This document shows, piece by piece, positions 1 to 8,396 of a stretch of DNA of 64,000 nt. The notes under the pieces were generated by a model. It had not been told where the DNA came from and did no database searches. It saw nothing but the letters and a program-made list of their open reading frames with translations. How positions within the stretch are numbered: the stretch's first letter is position 1; every line of letters begins with the position of its first letter. The DNA is from Bacteroidaceae bacterium. GTDB lineage: Bacteria; Bacteroidota; Bacteroidia; Bacteroidales; Bacteroidaceae. The position numbers and the translations under genes are program-made. Location: the NCBI GenBank assembly GCA_017960985.1, contig JAGCYD010000080.1, positions 1 through 64,000 of the forward strand. The letters are read 5' to 3'.

Positions 1-410
1 ATCTGCTCGTCGAAACGGAAAGAACTCTTGTCCTGTATGTTCTCGCCTTCTGCAGTAGATGTACCTACAACACGATAGGTTCCCGTACTCATCGTCACTC
101 GGGTATGACTGCCCCACTGACCTTTGAAGGTATAGGTCTCACCCGTGTTCACCTCCGTCATCGTCAGTTCGTAGGAAGGGGCGACGAGTTCGCCTGTCTT
201 TATCTTCTCGTAGAACTCGCCGAATATGGTTTCATGGGATTTCGCACGAGCCATAAGTCTTCCGCTGGACACATCGAGGGTACAGACAAAGTACACTCTC
301 ACCTCGTCCGGTGCCAGTTGCTCGCCTGTGTCATCATTGGTGCAAGCCGACAGCCCCATTGCCACTATACCCACTATGAGCATGAGCAGCCTCGAATAGA
401 ACTTTTTCAT
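1..410 (-). CDS. Lipoprotein of unknown function (partial, C-terminus outside window)
   Basis: Reading the minus strand from the ATG at 410 gives an open frame to the window edge. It starts MKKFYSRLLMLIVGIVAMGL and then SAC, a signal peptide with a lipobox (LSAC), so an outer-membrane or periplasmic lipoprotein is expected. The rest of the visible 136 residues includes a YELTMTEVNTGETYTF stretch followed by a GTYRVVG strand, which looks like a beta-sandwich. I do not recognise the family. A purine-rich AGGAGGA lies just before the start codon, unusual here because most genes in the window lack a Shine-Dalgarno. A TACATTTG promoter hexamer at 748-755 would give a leader of about 330 nt. No neighbour explains its role. 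Confidence 0.75.
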   Translation of the reverse strand, partial: MKKFYSRLLMLIVGIVAMGLSACTNDDTGEQLAPDEVRVYFVCTLDVSSGRLMARAKSHETIFGEFYEKIKTGELVAPSYELTMTEVNTGETYTFKGQWGSHTRVTMSTGTYRVVGTSTAEGENIQDKSSFRFDEQ

Positions 411-747
411 GGTATTTCCTCCTGTCCTCCCAGTCCCACGGAGAACCTTTTATTAATATTGTATTAGTATTAATACGAGAAGCGTGGAACTGTATGTCCA
501 CATCTTCAAGTAGAAGGCCCTGAGAAAGCCCGAAATAGAAAAGATGATACAATTATGCAGTTCCACGCTAACGCGCGAAGCCGCTATGTCTGCCTTCTTC
601 TATTTCAAAGCCCTAATAAATAGGTCTCCAGGGATTGCAAATTGGAAAATTTCTCAGGTTTTCTACTTGCAAGAAAGAGCATAACGCTTCTTTTATTTCC
701 GATAAGTTACACGACCGCTGCGGTGTAGTGAGATAAGTCTCACGATG

Positions 748-755
748 CAAATGTA
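748..755 (-). promoter_or_regulatory. Candidate -7 element of the lipoprotein gene
   Basis: On the minus strand this reads TACATTTG, matching the Bacteroidetes -7 consensus TAnnTTTG. No clear TTTG is seen 19-21 bp upstream, so it is only half supported. Transcription would start near 741 and give a leader of about 330 nt before the ATG at 410. Confidence 0.45.
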
Positions 756-807
756 CGAATTTTAATTTAATATGTGTAATAGAAAGATGAGAAATTTATA
801 CCCTGTC

Positions 808-917
808 AAATCAACACTGATGATTTGCAAAATCAACGGTAATGATTTTGCAATTTAATACTAATGATTTTCGAAATCAACGGTGTTGATTTTTGGACGA
901 GACAATATTGATTTTTG
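808..917. repeat. Array A: five 22-bp palindromic units (AAATCA...TGATTT)
   Basis: Units start at 808, 830, 852, 874 and 896, an exact 22-bp step. The best units read AAATCA, seven bases, TGATTT, which is an imperfect dyad. Units 3 and 5 are degenerate on the left arm. No spacer diversity of CRISPR type is present. It is one of seven arrays in the window with nearly the same period but unrelated sequence. Confidence 0.85.
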
Positions 918-924
918 AGGGTGT

Positions 925-1040
925 AACTATACCCCGTGTCAAGCATACAGCAATCATCGAAAAATTGCTTATTGCAAATTCAAAATGAATACGGTATTCA
1001 CCGTATGGTGATTGCCGTATGCTCAATATGGGGTATAGTT
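925..1040. repeat. 34-bp imperfect inverted repeat
   Basis: Arm 925-958 and arm 1007-1040 are reverse complements at about 27 of 34 positions. The outer 11 bp (AACTATACCCC / GGGGTATAGTT) and an inner GCATAC/GTATGC block are perfect. The 48-bp centre holds a further small inverted repeat (ATACGG...CCGTAT). It sits directly between arrays A and B. Confidence 0.75.
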
Positions 1041-1056
1041 GAGGGGGGGCAGACCT

Positions 1057-1130
1057 GCGCAGGTTGGAGGTCCAACCCCGGCAGGTTGAGAGTCAAAGCA
1101 GCGCAGGTTGAAGCCCCAACCTGCGCTGCT
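1057..1130. repeat. Array B: three 22-bp units (GCAGGTTG...) ending in a perfect hairpin
   Basis: Units start at 1057, 1079 and 1101. Each carries GCAGGTTG followed by a partial complement (CCAACC or similar). The last unit extends into a perfect 13-bp stem at 1098-1110 / 1117-1129 with a 6-nt loop. The hairpin lies 29 bp past the stop of the minus-strand gene at 1159 and is followed on that strand by TTTG only, so it is a poor intrinsic terminator. Confidence 0.8.
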
Positions 1131-1158
1131 TGAATGATAATGAAATGTACGGGATGGG

Positions 1159-1944
1159 TTACTCCTCGATGGAGAAGCCGTCTTCGGGTTCTTCCTTCAC
1201 CTCTGCTTCGGCAGCATAAGAGGAATAAAAGGTGTCATCGTTGCCCATATCGTCCTCATTCTCTACCGACTTATCGTCGCTCTCGGAGTCTTCCTCCGTG
1301 TTGTTGATGATATTGCCGTCCTCGTCGTAACGGACATCTCCGTTGCAACGAATCTTCAATACGGGTTCCTTCTTCTTGGCAAAGATGGCCTCGGTCCAAG
1401 TACCTTTCTCCACTTCGAGCACCTCAAAGCCTTGCTCCACCTTGCGCTCGAGTGTTCCGCCCGGAGCATGGATGCGACTGGTGGGGAGTTGGGTGGTACT
1501 GATGTCGAAACTCGACTCGATGATATCCTTGATGGACAGGGGAATGGAGTCCCAGCCGCCACCGAAGTTGCGGTCTATCAGTTCGAGCAACATGGCTGCC
1601 GTGATGTGCTTCACATTCTCATAACTGAGGTCGGTAATCCGCTTGATGTATTTCCGGCGGATAGCCACAGCGCCCTTTTTCTCGTTGCAGCGTGTGAATA
1701 TGGTCCACTCGCCGTTTTCGTATTTCCGTTTCTCGCGTTCGTCCCTGGGGGTGTAATGCACCACTTCGAAGCACAGGCGGATGATGTTCAGCAACTTCTC
1801 CTCAGAAGAGGCGAAGCCGTCCTCCTGCTTTTCTGCCTCCCAAAGTTTGGCAATTTGTTCCTCGCTGACATTCCATACATTGTTGGAATTGAGGTCGAGG
1901 ATGGACTCGAGCATAAATTCGGGGTCTTTCTTTTCTCTTTTCAT
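1159..1944 (-). CDS. Uncharacterised protein with acidic C-terminal tail
   Basis: The 261-aa frame starting MKREKKDPEFMLESIL is chosen over an upstream GTG at 1980. The -7 element TATTTTTG at 1969-1976 would start transcription near 1962, downstream of that GTG. The N-terminal 190 residues look globular and alpha/beta, with mixed charge and no signal peptide or membrane segment, so a cytoplasmic location is expected. The last 60 residues are strongly acidic (runs of E/D with DDMGNDD and EEPEDG). I do not recognise the family. An acidic tail of this kind is seen in some nucleic-acid-associated proteins, but that is only an analogy. It is divergent from ispE. Confidence 0.75.
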   Translation of the reverse strand: MKREKKDPEFMLESILDLNSNNVWNVSEEQIAKLWEAEKQEDGFASSEEKLLNIIRLCFEVVHYTPRDEREKRKYENGEWTIFTRCNEKKGAVAIRRKYIKRITDLSYENVKHITAAMLLELIDRNFGGGWDSIPLSIKDIIESSFDISTTQLPTSRIHAPGGTLERKVEQGFEVLEVEKGTWTEAIFAKKKEPVLKIRCNGDVRYDEDGNIINNTEEDSESDDKSVENEDDMGNDDTFYSSYAAEAEVKEEPEDGFSIEE

Positions 1945-1968
1945 AAAGGTCTCGTTATCTTTATGCTG

Positions 1969-2000
1969 CAAAAATACCACATTTGTATTTCTGCACCAAA
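1969..2000 (-). promoter_or_regulatory. Promoter of the 1159-1944 gene
   Basis: On the minus strand TTTG at 2000-1997 is followed after 20 bp by TATTTTTG at 1976-1969, which fits the Bacteroidetes primary sigma pattern. Predicted start about 1962. Confidence 0.7.
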
Positions 2001-2045
2001 CTTTATCGCCAAAATCTTACGAAGTACAGGACACGATGATGATAT

Positions 2046-2077
2046 TTTGCATGTATGCGAAACTTTTTGTACCTTAG
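2046..2077 (+). promoter_or_regulatory. Promoter of ispE; nearly leaderless
   Basis: TTTG at 2046-2049, a 20-bp spacer, then TACCTTAG at 2070-2077 (one mismatch to TAnnTTTG). Transcription about 7 nt downstream would begin within a base or two of the ispE ATG at 2086, so the mRNA may be leaderless. Confidence 0.55.
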
Positions 2078-2085
2078 CACTCAAT

Positions 2086-2904
2086 ATGAGAAGTTTTCCT
2101 TGCGCAAAGATTAACTTAGGGCTGTATGTCACGGAGCGCCGTCCCGACGGATACCATAATCTGGAGACGGCATTCTACCCCATCCCACTATGCGATGAAC
2201 TGGAAATAACGGAGGCTGAAGCCGACGGACTGGAAACTACGGGCATAGCCGTGGCGGGAGCGACAGCAGACAATCTGGTGATGCGTGCCGTCCGCCTGTT
2301 GCGCGAGGAGGGCTTTCAGATTCCACCGTTACACATCCGCCTGCATAAGAATATCCCTTCGGGGGCTGGACTGGGTGGAGGAAGCAGCGATGCCGCCTTC
2401 ACAATGACGATGCTGAATGACATGTTCCACCTCGGCCTGACCAAAGAGGACATGGAAAGGCGCGTGGCCCGACTGGGAGCGGACTGTGCTTTCTTCGTCA
2501 GCCACCAACCAGTCTTTGCTACAGGTATCGGCGACCAGTTCGCACCCATCGCACTCTCCCTGGCAGGGAAATATCTGTTGCTGGTGAAGCCCGACGATTT
2601 TGTATCAACACGCGAGGCATACGCCAACATCGTACCCCGTAAGCCTCAGCACGAACTGAGGACAAGCATCCGTCGCCCCCTGGACGAATGGGCGCACCTC
2701 ATCGCCAACGACTTCGAGGAAAGTGTATTTCCACAGCACCCCGTCATTGCCGCCATCAAGCAACAACTATACGACTGTGGAGCCGTTTATGCAGCCATGA
2801 GCGGTAGCGGCAGCAGCGTGTTTGGCATCTTCGACCAACGCCCGACGGAATCCGTCACAAACTCCTTTGCTCCGCATTTTGTTTTCGCGGCGGAGTTGGG
2901 ATAA
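2086..2904 (+). CDS. ispE: 4-diphosphocytidyl-2-C-methyl-D-erythritol kinase
   Basis: This GHMP-family kinase phosphorylates the 2-hydroxyl of CDP-methylerythritol in the MEP (non-mevalonate) isoprenoid pathway in the cytoplasm. The 272-aa frame opens with FPCAKINLGLYVTERRPDGY, the typical IspE N-terminus with its K-N substrate-binding pair. It contains the ATP-binding glycine loop PSGAGLGGGSSDAAF near residue 90 and the C-terminal AAMSGSGSSVFGIF loop. Length is normal for the family. The start at 2086 is chosen because homology begins there; the open frame runs some 650 bases further upstream antisense to the neighbouring gene, and that extension is not real. No partner genes of the pathway are adjacent. 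Confidence 0.95.
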   Translation: MRSFPCAKINLGLYVTERRPDGYHNLETAFYPIPLCDELEITEAEADGLETTGIAVAGATADNLVMRAVRLLREEGFQIPPLHIRLHKNIPSGAGLGGGSSDAAFTMTMLNDMFHLGLTKEDMERRVARLGADCAFFVSHQPVFATGIGDQFAPIALSLAGKYLLLVKPDDFVSTREAYANIVPRKPQHELRTSIRRPLDEWAHLIANDFEESVFPQHPVIAAIKQQLYDCGAVYAAMSGSGSSVFGIFDQRPTESVTNSFAPHFVFAAELG

Positions 2905-2943
2905 TATTCCTATATATTATATATAAAGGATAAGCACTATGCA

Positions 2944-2965
2944 CGGGAGGGATTTTCCCCTCCCG
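2944..2965 (+). terminator. Hairpin after ispE
   Basis: CGGGAGGG and CCCTCCCG form an 8-bp stem with a 6-nt loop 40 bp after the ispE stop. It is bracketed by a second outer pair (ATTCCTAT / ATAGGAAT). No T-run follows, so terminator function is uncertain. Confidence 0.4.
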
Positions 2966-2981
2966 GAATAGGAATTTACCA

Positions 2982-3012
2982 TTTGAGGACTCATATAGAG
3001 CCCGTAACTTTG
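2982..3012 (+). promoter_or_regulatory. Promoter of the 3088 gene
   Basis: TTTG at 2982-2985, a 19-bp spacer and TAACTTTG at 3005-3012. It is followed by an A-rich leader of about 70 nt before the ATG at 3088. Confidence 0.7.
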
Positions 3013-3087
3013 CAGTGTAGAAAACAAAGACGAAAACTAAAACAAAAAAATAAGACTGAATTATTAACCTATTAAAACCCTACAGCT

Positions 3088-4023
3088 ATGACACGGAAAT
3101 TGATGACTTTGACAATCGCGCTCCTCGCATGGACGGGTATGAACGCAATGGATTACGAGACCGCTCGCGAAAGGGCTTATTATCTGACAGACAAAATGGC
3201 CTACGAGCTGAACCTGAACGACCAGCAGTATAACGATGCTTACGAAATCAACCTCGACTACCTGCTGTCGCTGAGTAACGAAACTGACATCGACGGTATG
3301 TACCTGACCTATCGTAACGAGGACCTGCGACACATCCTCTACGACTGGCAGTGGGCAACCTTTGCCGCAGCCGACTACTTCTATCGTCCCGTATGGTGGT
3401 ACAACGGCGGATGGTACTTCCCGATTTTCAACTACTACGCACGCGGACATTTCTACTATCATCGTCCTGCCATCTTCTGGGACTATCGCGGTGGACACGG
3501 AAGAATACATTTCGCTGCCGGCTACTACCACGACCGTCGTCCCGCATGGCGCGGAGGCTTCCGCGGAATGCATCGCTCTACTCATCCCCACAACGGTATC
3601 GCTCGTGGAGGAGCAGGACGCGACCATCACGGCACGCCCTCGCACAGAGAGCACTTCGGCACTTCTTCCCACAGAGGACAATTCGGTGGTTCCTCTTCCC
3701 GCAGAGAGAATTTCGGTTCTTCCTCTTCCCGCAGAGAGCACTTCGGTACACGCTCGAACGGCACACACAACAGGGAGAACACCATGCGAAGCAGCAGCCA
3801 CACGACCGTGACTTCCCGCCCCAACAGCACAAGCCACAGCAGCGCAGGACATTCCTTCGGCTCGCACCAAGGTTCAACAAGTCGTCCCTCTGGTCACACC
3901 CCATCTATGGGTTCCGGTAGCCGAAGCCACTCCAGCTCGCACAGCCACATGGGCGGAGCACCTTCAGGCAGGTCCCACTCTGGAGGAGCAGCACACAGCA
4001 GCGGACGGGGAGGCCGTCGTTAA
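3088..4023 (+). CDS. Secreted Ser/His/Gly/Arg-rich protein of unknown function
   Basis: The 311-aa product starts with a signal peptide (MTRKLMTLTIALLAWTGMNA). Residues 22-85 form a helical, acidic segment (YETARERAYYLTDKMAYELNLN) resembling small Bacteroidetes periplasmic proteins. Residues 90-160 are rich in Tyr/Trp/Phe (WWYNGGWYF and similar). From about 165 to the end it is a low-complexity tail of Ser, His, Gly and Arg containing short tandem units of the type SSSRREHFG (four near-copies around residues 185-220). The function is unknown. The basic, flexible tail suggests surface or matrix binding, which is inference. Its stop overlaps the stop of the convergent gene by 3 bp. Confidence 0.8.
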   Translation: MTRKLMTLTIALLAWTGMNAMDYETARERAYYLTDKMAYELNLNDQQYNDAYEINLDYLLSLSNETDIDGMYLTYRNEDLRHILYDWQWATFAAADYFYRPVWWYNGGWYFPIFNYYARGHFYYHRPAIFWDYRGGHGRIHFAAGYYHDRRPAWRGGFRGMHRSTHPHNGIARGGAGRDHHGTPSHREHFGTSSHRGQFGGSSSRRENFGSSSSRREHFGTRSNGTHNRENTMRSSSHTTVTSRPNSTSHSSAGHSFGSHQGSTSRPSGHTPSMGSGSRSHSSSHSHMGGAPSGRSHSGGAAHSSGRGGRR

Positions 4024-5168
4024 TTAAAATAGTAATAATTCCAATAGGTGTTGCCAAAGCGGTCGCGGCATTTCAGTTCCCGTTCGTCTTTGGCAACATC
4101 TTCTTTCAGGTAGGCCTTGAATTGCTGGAAAGCAACATTCAAGGCCGAATCTTCGAGAAGGATGTCGGTTTCAGGGTTCAGTTCCTGATGCAAAAGCAAT
4201 GCCTCGCGATAGTGACGGGGCAAGGACAGGGAAAGGGAATCCCTTGTCAACAAAAGCGTACAGAATTTATCCAGTTCCTTATCCAGCAAATAGGCACAGA
4301 GCAAATACTGACGAGCCGAAGGACGCGCATGAGGCATCGGGGCTATCGTCTCGAGAAAGCGAGTAGCGGTTATATCATTCCCTCGCTTATAGCCGATATG
4401 ATGACCCACGGCGCGTGGAAGGTCGTAGAACATAACCGTGTCGGAACAGAGCGGCAAAAGGCCTTCGCTGCCATACGGCTGGGGATAGCAGAAAAGGGAC
4501 TGCCCCATTTGGTCGGTCTTGCTGAGTGCAAAGGCCGTCATCGAGGAAAGCCGTTTCGACGGACTGGCCTCCCATCGGGCTGTCTGGAGGGCAGCCTCAT
4601 AATCACACGCTTGCAAATAACGAGCCGACTGCAAAGTACGATGGAGTACGATGTCGGTATTGCTGATGGCTATACTGACAAGCGAGAAGAGGGTCAGCAA
4701 AAGGGCATTGGGCCAGGCGCACGAGGTAAAGGATTCGCGCTTGCCAGGAGCATAGCGAAGCAGACTACAGAATGGCAAAAGAGCCATATAGGCCAGAATC
4801 GACAGCAGAACCCACACCCAGCGATACGGCGAAGCGGTGTCGCCAAGTTCAGGAAAGTGTGCGCTACCCAACAATCCGATAAGAAGGAATGAGGGGAACC
4901 ACGCCATTGCCTTTGCCCTCAAAGGCAGTCGTCTTAACATGCGGAAGGCAAAAATACTGAGGGCCGTACCGAGCAAGGCACAAAGCACAGCCGACAACAG
5001 GGGGCGATAGAGGGTTGTTCCGTCGGAAAGTTTATATTGGGTCTGTGCCAGAATGTCGCGCTGAAGCAGAAAGACATAGCAAAAAGCAAATGCCAGGAAA
5101 TAGACGACACAGAATGTGAATATCTTCCGTGCAGTCTGTTGTTTCTGAAGCACAGAATGTCTCATCAC
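4020..5168 (-). CDS. Multi-pass membrane protein with soluble C-terminal half (DUF6057-like)
   Basis: The 382-aa protein has about five hydrophobic segments in its first 170 residues (near 17-36, 56-75, 88-103, 117-135 and 150-170). A soluble, alpha-helical region rich in Leu/Ala follows, reminiscent of helical repeats. It looks like a Bacteroidetes inner-membrane protein I would tentatively place with DUF6057. Its start overlaps the glgB stop in an ATGA, so it is translationally coupled to glgB. Role unknown. Being the last gene of the pbp1A-kdsB-MORN-glgB run suggests envelope or storage polysaccharide work, but only from position. Confidence 0.8.
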   Translation of the reverse strand: MMRHSVLQKQQTARKIFTFCVVYFLAFAFCYVFLLQRDILAQTQYKLSDGTTLYRPLLSAVLCALLGTALSIFAFRMLRRLPLRAKAMAWFPSFLLIGLLGSAHFPELGDTASPYRWVWVLLSILAYMALLPFCSLLRYAPGKRESFTSCAWPNALLLTLFSLVSIAISNTDIVLHRTLQSARYLQACDYEAALQTARWEASPSKRLSSMTAFALSKTDQMGQSLFCYPQPYGSEGLLPLCSDTVMFYDLPRAVGHHIGYKRGNDITATRFLETIAPMPHARPSARQYLLCAYLLDKELDKFCTLLLTRDSLSLSLPRHYREALLLHQELNPETDILLEDSALNVAFQQFKAYLKEDVAKDERELKCRDRFGNTYWNYYYFN

Positions 5169-7258
5169 TCTTCTACCCTGCGCAAGACACAGGCACTACG
5201 CGCTGGCAAGTACAACTGGAGCCAACCCTTGCCATCACGAGCCAACTGGGCATCCCAATTTGTAAGATGTGGAATAGTATCGTCGTTCAGGCCATTGCCT
5301 CCGAAACAAGTATCGTCGGTATTCAGCACATAATCGTAGCGCCCTTCGGGTACCATGAAGCCATAGCCGTCATAACTGCGACTGGGACTGAAGTTGAAAC
5401 AGAACAGCAGGTTCCCACGCTGGAAGGCTAATATCTGGTCGCCGTCATTGTGCCAGACTTCCACAACTGGGGTCTTCTGTATGTTCTTTTCCTTCTTGAG
5501 TATCTTCAGCATAGCCTGGTCGAAGTCGCCCAGATAATGGAAGCAGAGTTCCTTGTTATCAACAAGGTTCCACTGGCGACGGGCATATTTATAACTCCAT
5601 CCATTGCCCTCGCGCGGGAAGTCAATCCATTCGGGATGTCCGAATTCATTGCCCATGAAGTTGAGATAGCCTCCGTTTATGGTGCTGGCCGTAAGCAAGC
5701 GAATCATCTTGTGGAGTGCAATACCACGGTCTGCCGTATAATTCTGGTCTCCCTTCTTGAAATGCCAATACATATCGGCATCCACCAGACGGAAGATTAT
5801 CGTTTTGTCGCCGACAAGTGCCTGGTCGTGGCTCTCGCAATAGGAGATTGTCTTCTCGTCGGCACGGCGGTTCTTTACCTCCCAGAACATGCTGCTCGGT
5901 TTCCAATCCTCATCGCGAAGTTCCTTGATGGTCTTTATCCAATAATCGGGAATATTCATGGCCATGCGATAATCGAAGCCATAGCCTCCGTCCTTAAACG
6001 GAGCAGCCAGACCCGGCATTCCGCTCACTTCCTCGGCAATGGTAATGGCGGCAGGATTCACCTGATGGATTACTTCGTTGGCCAAAGTCAGGTAGCATAT
6101 TGCATTATCGTCCTGATGTCCGTTGTAGTAATCCCCATAACTCATAAAGGCTTCGCCCAAGCCATGACTATAATAAAGCATTGAGGTCACGCCATCGAAA
6201 CGGAATCCGTCGAAGTGGTACTCCTCAAGCCAATACTTGCAGTTGGAGAGCAGAAAATGGAGCACTTCGTTCTTTCCATAGTCAAAGCAAAGGCTGTCCC
6301 AAGCGGGATGCTCGCGCTTTGCACCTTCATAGAAATATTGACAGGGGTCGCCTGCGAAGTTACCAAGACCCTCGAGTTCGTTCTTTACGGCATGGCTGTG
6401 AACAATATCCATGATAACGGCCAATCCGTTTTGGTGGGCAGTATCGATGAGTTCCTTAAGTTCCTCCGGCGTACCAAAGCGACTACTTGCTGCAAAGAAG
6501 TTACTTACATGATAGCCAAAACTACCATAATAAGGATGCTCCTGAATGGCCATAATCTGAATACAGTTGTATCCATCTTTCACAATACGCGGAAGGACAT
6601 TGTCCTTAAACTCGCGATAAGAGCCAACCTTCTCTGCATCCTGCCCCATTCCGATGTGGCATTCATAAATCAGCAACGGGTTTGTATCGGGCTTGAATTT
6701 CTTTACCTTCCATTCGTAGGCAGTATTGGGAGCCCATACCTGAGCACTGAATATCTTGGTCTGTTCATCCTGAACAACACGAGTTGCCCAAGCAGGAATG
6801 CGCTCTCCCTGTCCACCGTCCCAATGAACCATCAACTTGAACAGGTCTCCATGCTTCATTGCGGCCTTCGGCAATTTTATCTCCCAGTTTCCTGAACCCT
6901 TGACACGCTTCATGGCATATTTCGGGGTCTCCTTCCAATCGTTGAAATCACCTACAAGGAATATCTCCTTGGCATTAGGAGCCCATTCGCGGAATACCCA
7001 ACCCCCATTTAGGGTGCGGTGTAAGCCAAAATAAAGATAGCCATCGGCAAACTCACTCAATGCGACATTTCCGTCACAGGTGAGTTCCTTAATCTTATTT
7101 ATCGCATACTGATGGCGACCCTCTATTGCTGGAGCATACTCAGCCAGATACTTGTCATTACGAATCAACTTGAGTTGTTGAACTTTTGGCTCCACTTTCT
7201 TGGATTCTTTCCCTTTCTGCGACTTCTCCTTTGTCGTAGTTACCTTCTTTGTTGCCAT
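5165..7258 (-). CDS. glgB: 1,4-alpha-glucan branching enzyme (GH13)
   Basis: This enzyme makes alpha-1,6 branches in glycogen. The 697-aa product is of the shorter, eukaryote-like type common in Bacteroidetes. It has a lysine-rich N-terminal extension, a CBM48-type beta domain around residues 65-165, the GH13 barrel, and a C-terminal all-beta domain. Visible GH13 motifs are DIVHSH (region I), GFRFDGV with the nucleophile Asp355 (region II), AEEVSG with the acid/base pair at 409-410 (region III) and SHDQAL (region IV). The start ATG at 7258 lies 15 bp after the MORN gene stop. No other glycogen gene is nearby. Confidence 0.95.
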   Translation of the reverse strand: MATKKVTTTKEKSQKGKESKKVEPKVQQLKLIRNDKYLAEYAPAIEGRHQYAINKIKELTCDGNVALSEFADGYLYFGLHRTLNGGWVFREWAPNAKEIFLVGDFNDWKETPKYAMKRVKGSGNWEIKLPKAAMKHGDLFKLMVHWDGGQGERIPAWATRVVQDEQTKIFSAQVWAPNTAYEWKVKKFKPDTNPLLIYECHIGMGQDAEKVGSYREFKDNVLPRIVKDGYNCIQIMAIQEHPYYGSFGYHVSNFFAASSRFGTPEELKELIDTAHQNGLAVIMDIVHSHAVKNELEGLGNFAGDPCQYFYEGAKREHPAWDSLCFDYGKNEVLHFLLSNCKYWLEEYHFDGFRFDGVTSMLYYSHGLGEAFMSYGDYYNGHQDDNAICYLTLANEVIHQVNPAAITIAEEVSGMPGLAAPFKDGGYGFDYRMAMNIPDYWIKTIKELRDEDWKPSSMFWEVKNRRADEKTISYCESHDQALVGDKTIIFRLVDADMYWHFKKGDQNYTADRGIALHKMIRLLTASTINGGYLNFMGNEFGHPEWIDFPREGNGWSYKYARRQWNLVDNKELCFHYLGDFDQAMLKILKKEKNIQKTPVVEVWHNDGDQILAFQRGNLLFCFNFSPSRSYDGYGFMVPEGRYDYVLNTDDTCFGGNGLNDDTIPHLTNWDAQLARDGKGWLQLYLPARSACVLRRVEE

Positions 7259-7273
7259 ATCTTTACGCTTTAG

Positions 7274-8392
7274 TTAGTCCTGTTCAATATCGCGAATGTA
7301 TGTCACCTTTCGTACTTGTGTCCCCTCACGTACAACAAAATTTCCATCTTTCATGTCGAGATGAAACTCGCCCTCGTATCGTACTCCGTTCTTATCCTCA
7401 AGGATGCCATGACCTTCTTTCATGCCATCCTTGAAGGTTCCTTTGAATTTATCACCATCAACCTCACGAAGTACACCTTCGCCCTCCATCAGTCCATTCT
7501 TCCATTGTCCTTCGTAGGTATTGCCATTACTCCAGGTGTACTTGCCCCTTCCTTCTTGCTTGTTTGCCTTCCATTGGCCATGATAGAAAGAGCCGTTTGC
7601 CCAGGTGAATGTCCCCATTCCATCCTGTTCTCCCTTGAGGTAATGACCCGTGTATTTATCGCCATTGGCAAAGGTAGAGATTCCCTCTCCCGTCCGTTCG
7701 CCGTTCACATAAGTTCCTTCGTAGCGGTCACCGTTCTTATAGGTATAGATTCCACGGCCATGGGGCACATTGTTTAGCCAGTCGCCTGTATAGACATCGC
7801 CCGTGGCATACTGGTAAGTTCCCTTTCCGCTCATCTGATTGTTACGCCATTCGCCCTCATAGACATTTCCATCGTTCCAGTCGAATTTGCCCATACCTTG
7901 TTTCATATCGGCCAACCAGTTTCCTGAATAATAAGCGCCATTGGCATAAGTATAAGTTCCCTTTCCGTCGCGTGTATCCTCCTTCCAGTTCCCTTTATAC
8001 ATATCACCATTGTAATAGAACATTGTTCCCTGACCCTGCTGATAATCGCGGTACCACAGACCGACATACTTGTTGTTGTTCTTGAAATAATAGGTTCCGA
8101 CGCCATGCTGATGGCCCTGCATCCAATCGCCTTCGTATTTCTCGCCATCCGTAAACATGAATACGCCATAACCTTCACGCTTTCCCTTTACATACTTGCC
8201 TTGGTGAATATCTCCGTTCCGGAATTGGGTCGTACCTTGTCCATAAGGCTTGCCCTTAAACAATTCTCCCTGATACACAGCGCCATCGGGGAAAGTATAA
8301 GTTCCAATCGTTATACCTTGTCCCTGCATCGGACAGGAAAGAATACATAACACTACAAAAACGAAAGTATATTTTAGGGATATTTTATTCAT
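7274..8392 (-). CDS. Exported MORN-repeat protein (14 repeats)
   Basis: The frame from MNKISLKYTFVFVVLCILSC is 372 aa. It begins with a signal sequence whose SC could serve as a lipobox (LSC). It then carries 14 consecutive 23-residue MORN repeats of the form YEGxWxNGxxxGxGxYxxxNGxx, covering almost the whole protein. MORN repeats form extended beta-hairpin rods that bind lipids or proteins; the client here is unknown. The start at 8392 is preferred over an upstream ATG at 8425 because it sits 5 bp after the kdsB stop and begins directly at the signal peptide. Position between kdsB and glgB suggests an envelope role. Confidence 0.9.
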   Translation of the reverse strand: MNKISLKYTFVFVVLCILSCPMQGQGITIGTYTFPDGAVYQGELFKGKPYGQGTTQFRNGDIHQGKYVKGKREGYGVFMFTDGEKYEGDWMQGHQHGVGTYYFKNNNKYVGLWYRDYQQGQGTMFYYNGDMYKGNWKEDTRDGKGTYTYANGAYYSGNWLADMKQGMGKFDWNDGNVYEGEWRNNQMSGKGTYQYATGDVYTGDWLNNVPHGRGIYTYKNGDRYEGTYVNGERTGEGISTFANGDKYTGHYLKGEQDGMGTFTWANGSFYHGQWKANKQEGRGKYTWSNGNTYEGQWKNGLMEGEGVLREVDGDKFKGTFKDGMKEGHGILEDKNGVRYEGEFHLDMKDGNFVVREGTQVRKVTYIRDIEQD

Positions 8393-8396
8393 GGAA

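Larger units (their letters stand above)
411..1158. other. 748-bp gene-free region with leader, two 22-bp arrays and a large inverted repeat
   Basis: I see no convincing coding frame. From right to left on the minus strand it holds the tail hairpin of the 1159 gene, array B (1057-1130), a 34-bp imperfect inverted repeat (925-958 with 1007-1040), array A (808-917), a TAnnTTTG promoter element (748-755, minus) and a long candidate leader of the lipoprotein gene. That leader contains two interleaved pairs of inverted repeats. Confidence 0.7.

Noticed and set aside
808..1130. CRISPR array
   Set aside because: Repeats are 22 bp head to tail with no unique 30-bp spacers, and no cas genes are present.
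1432..2085. N-terminal extension of ispE by about 218 residues
   Set aside because: This part is antisense to the 1159-1944 gene, and ispE homology and promoter both place the start at 2086.
3064..3870. Three overlapping long frames opposite or beside the Ser/His-rich gene
   Set aside because: They mirror the low-complexity tail of the 3088 gene, lack start signals and read as repetitive shadows.
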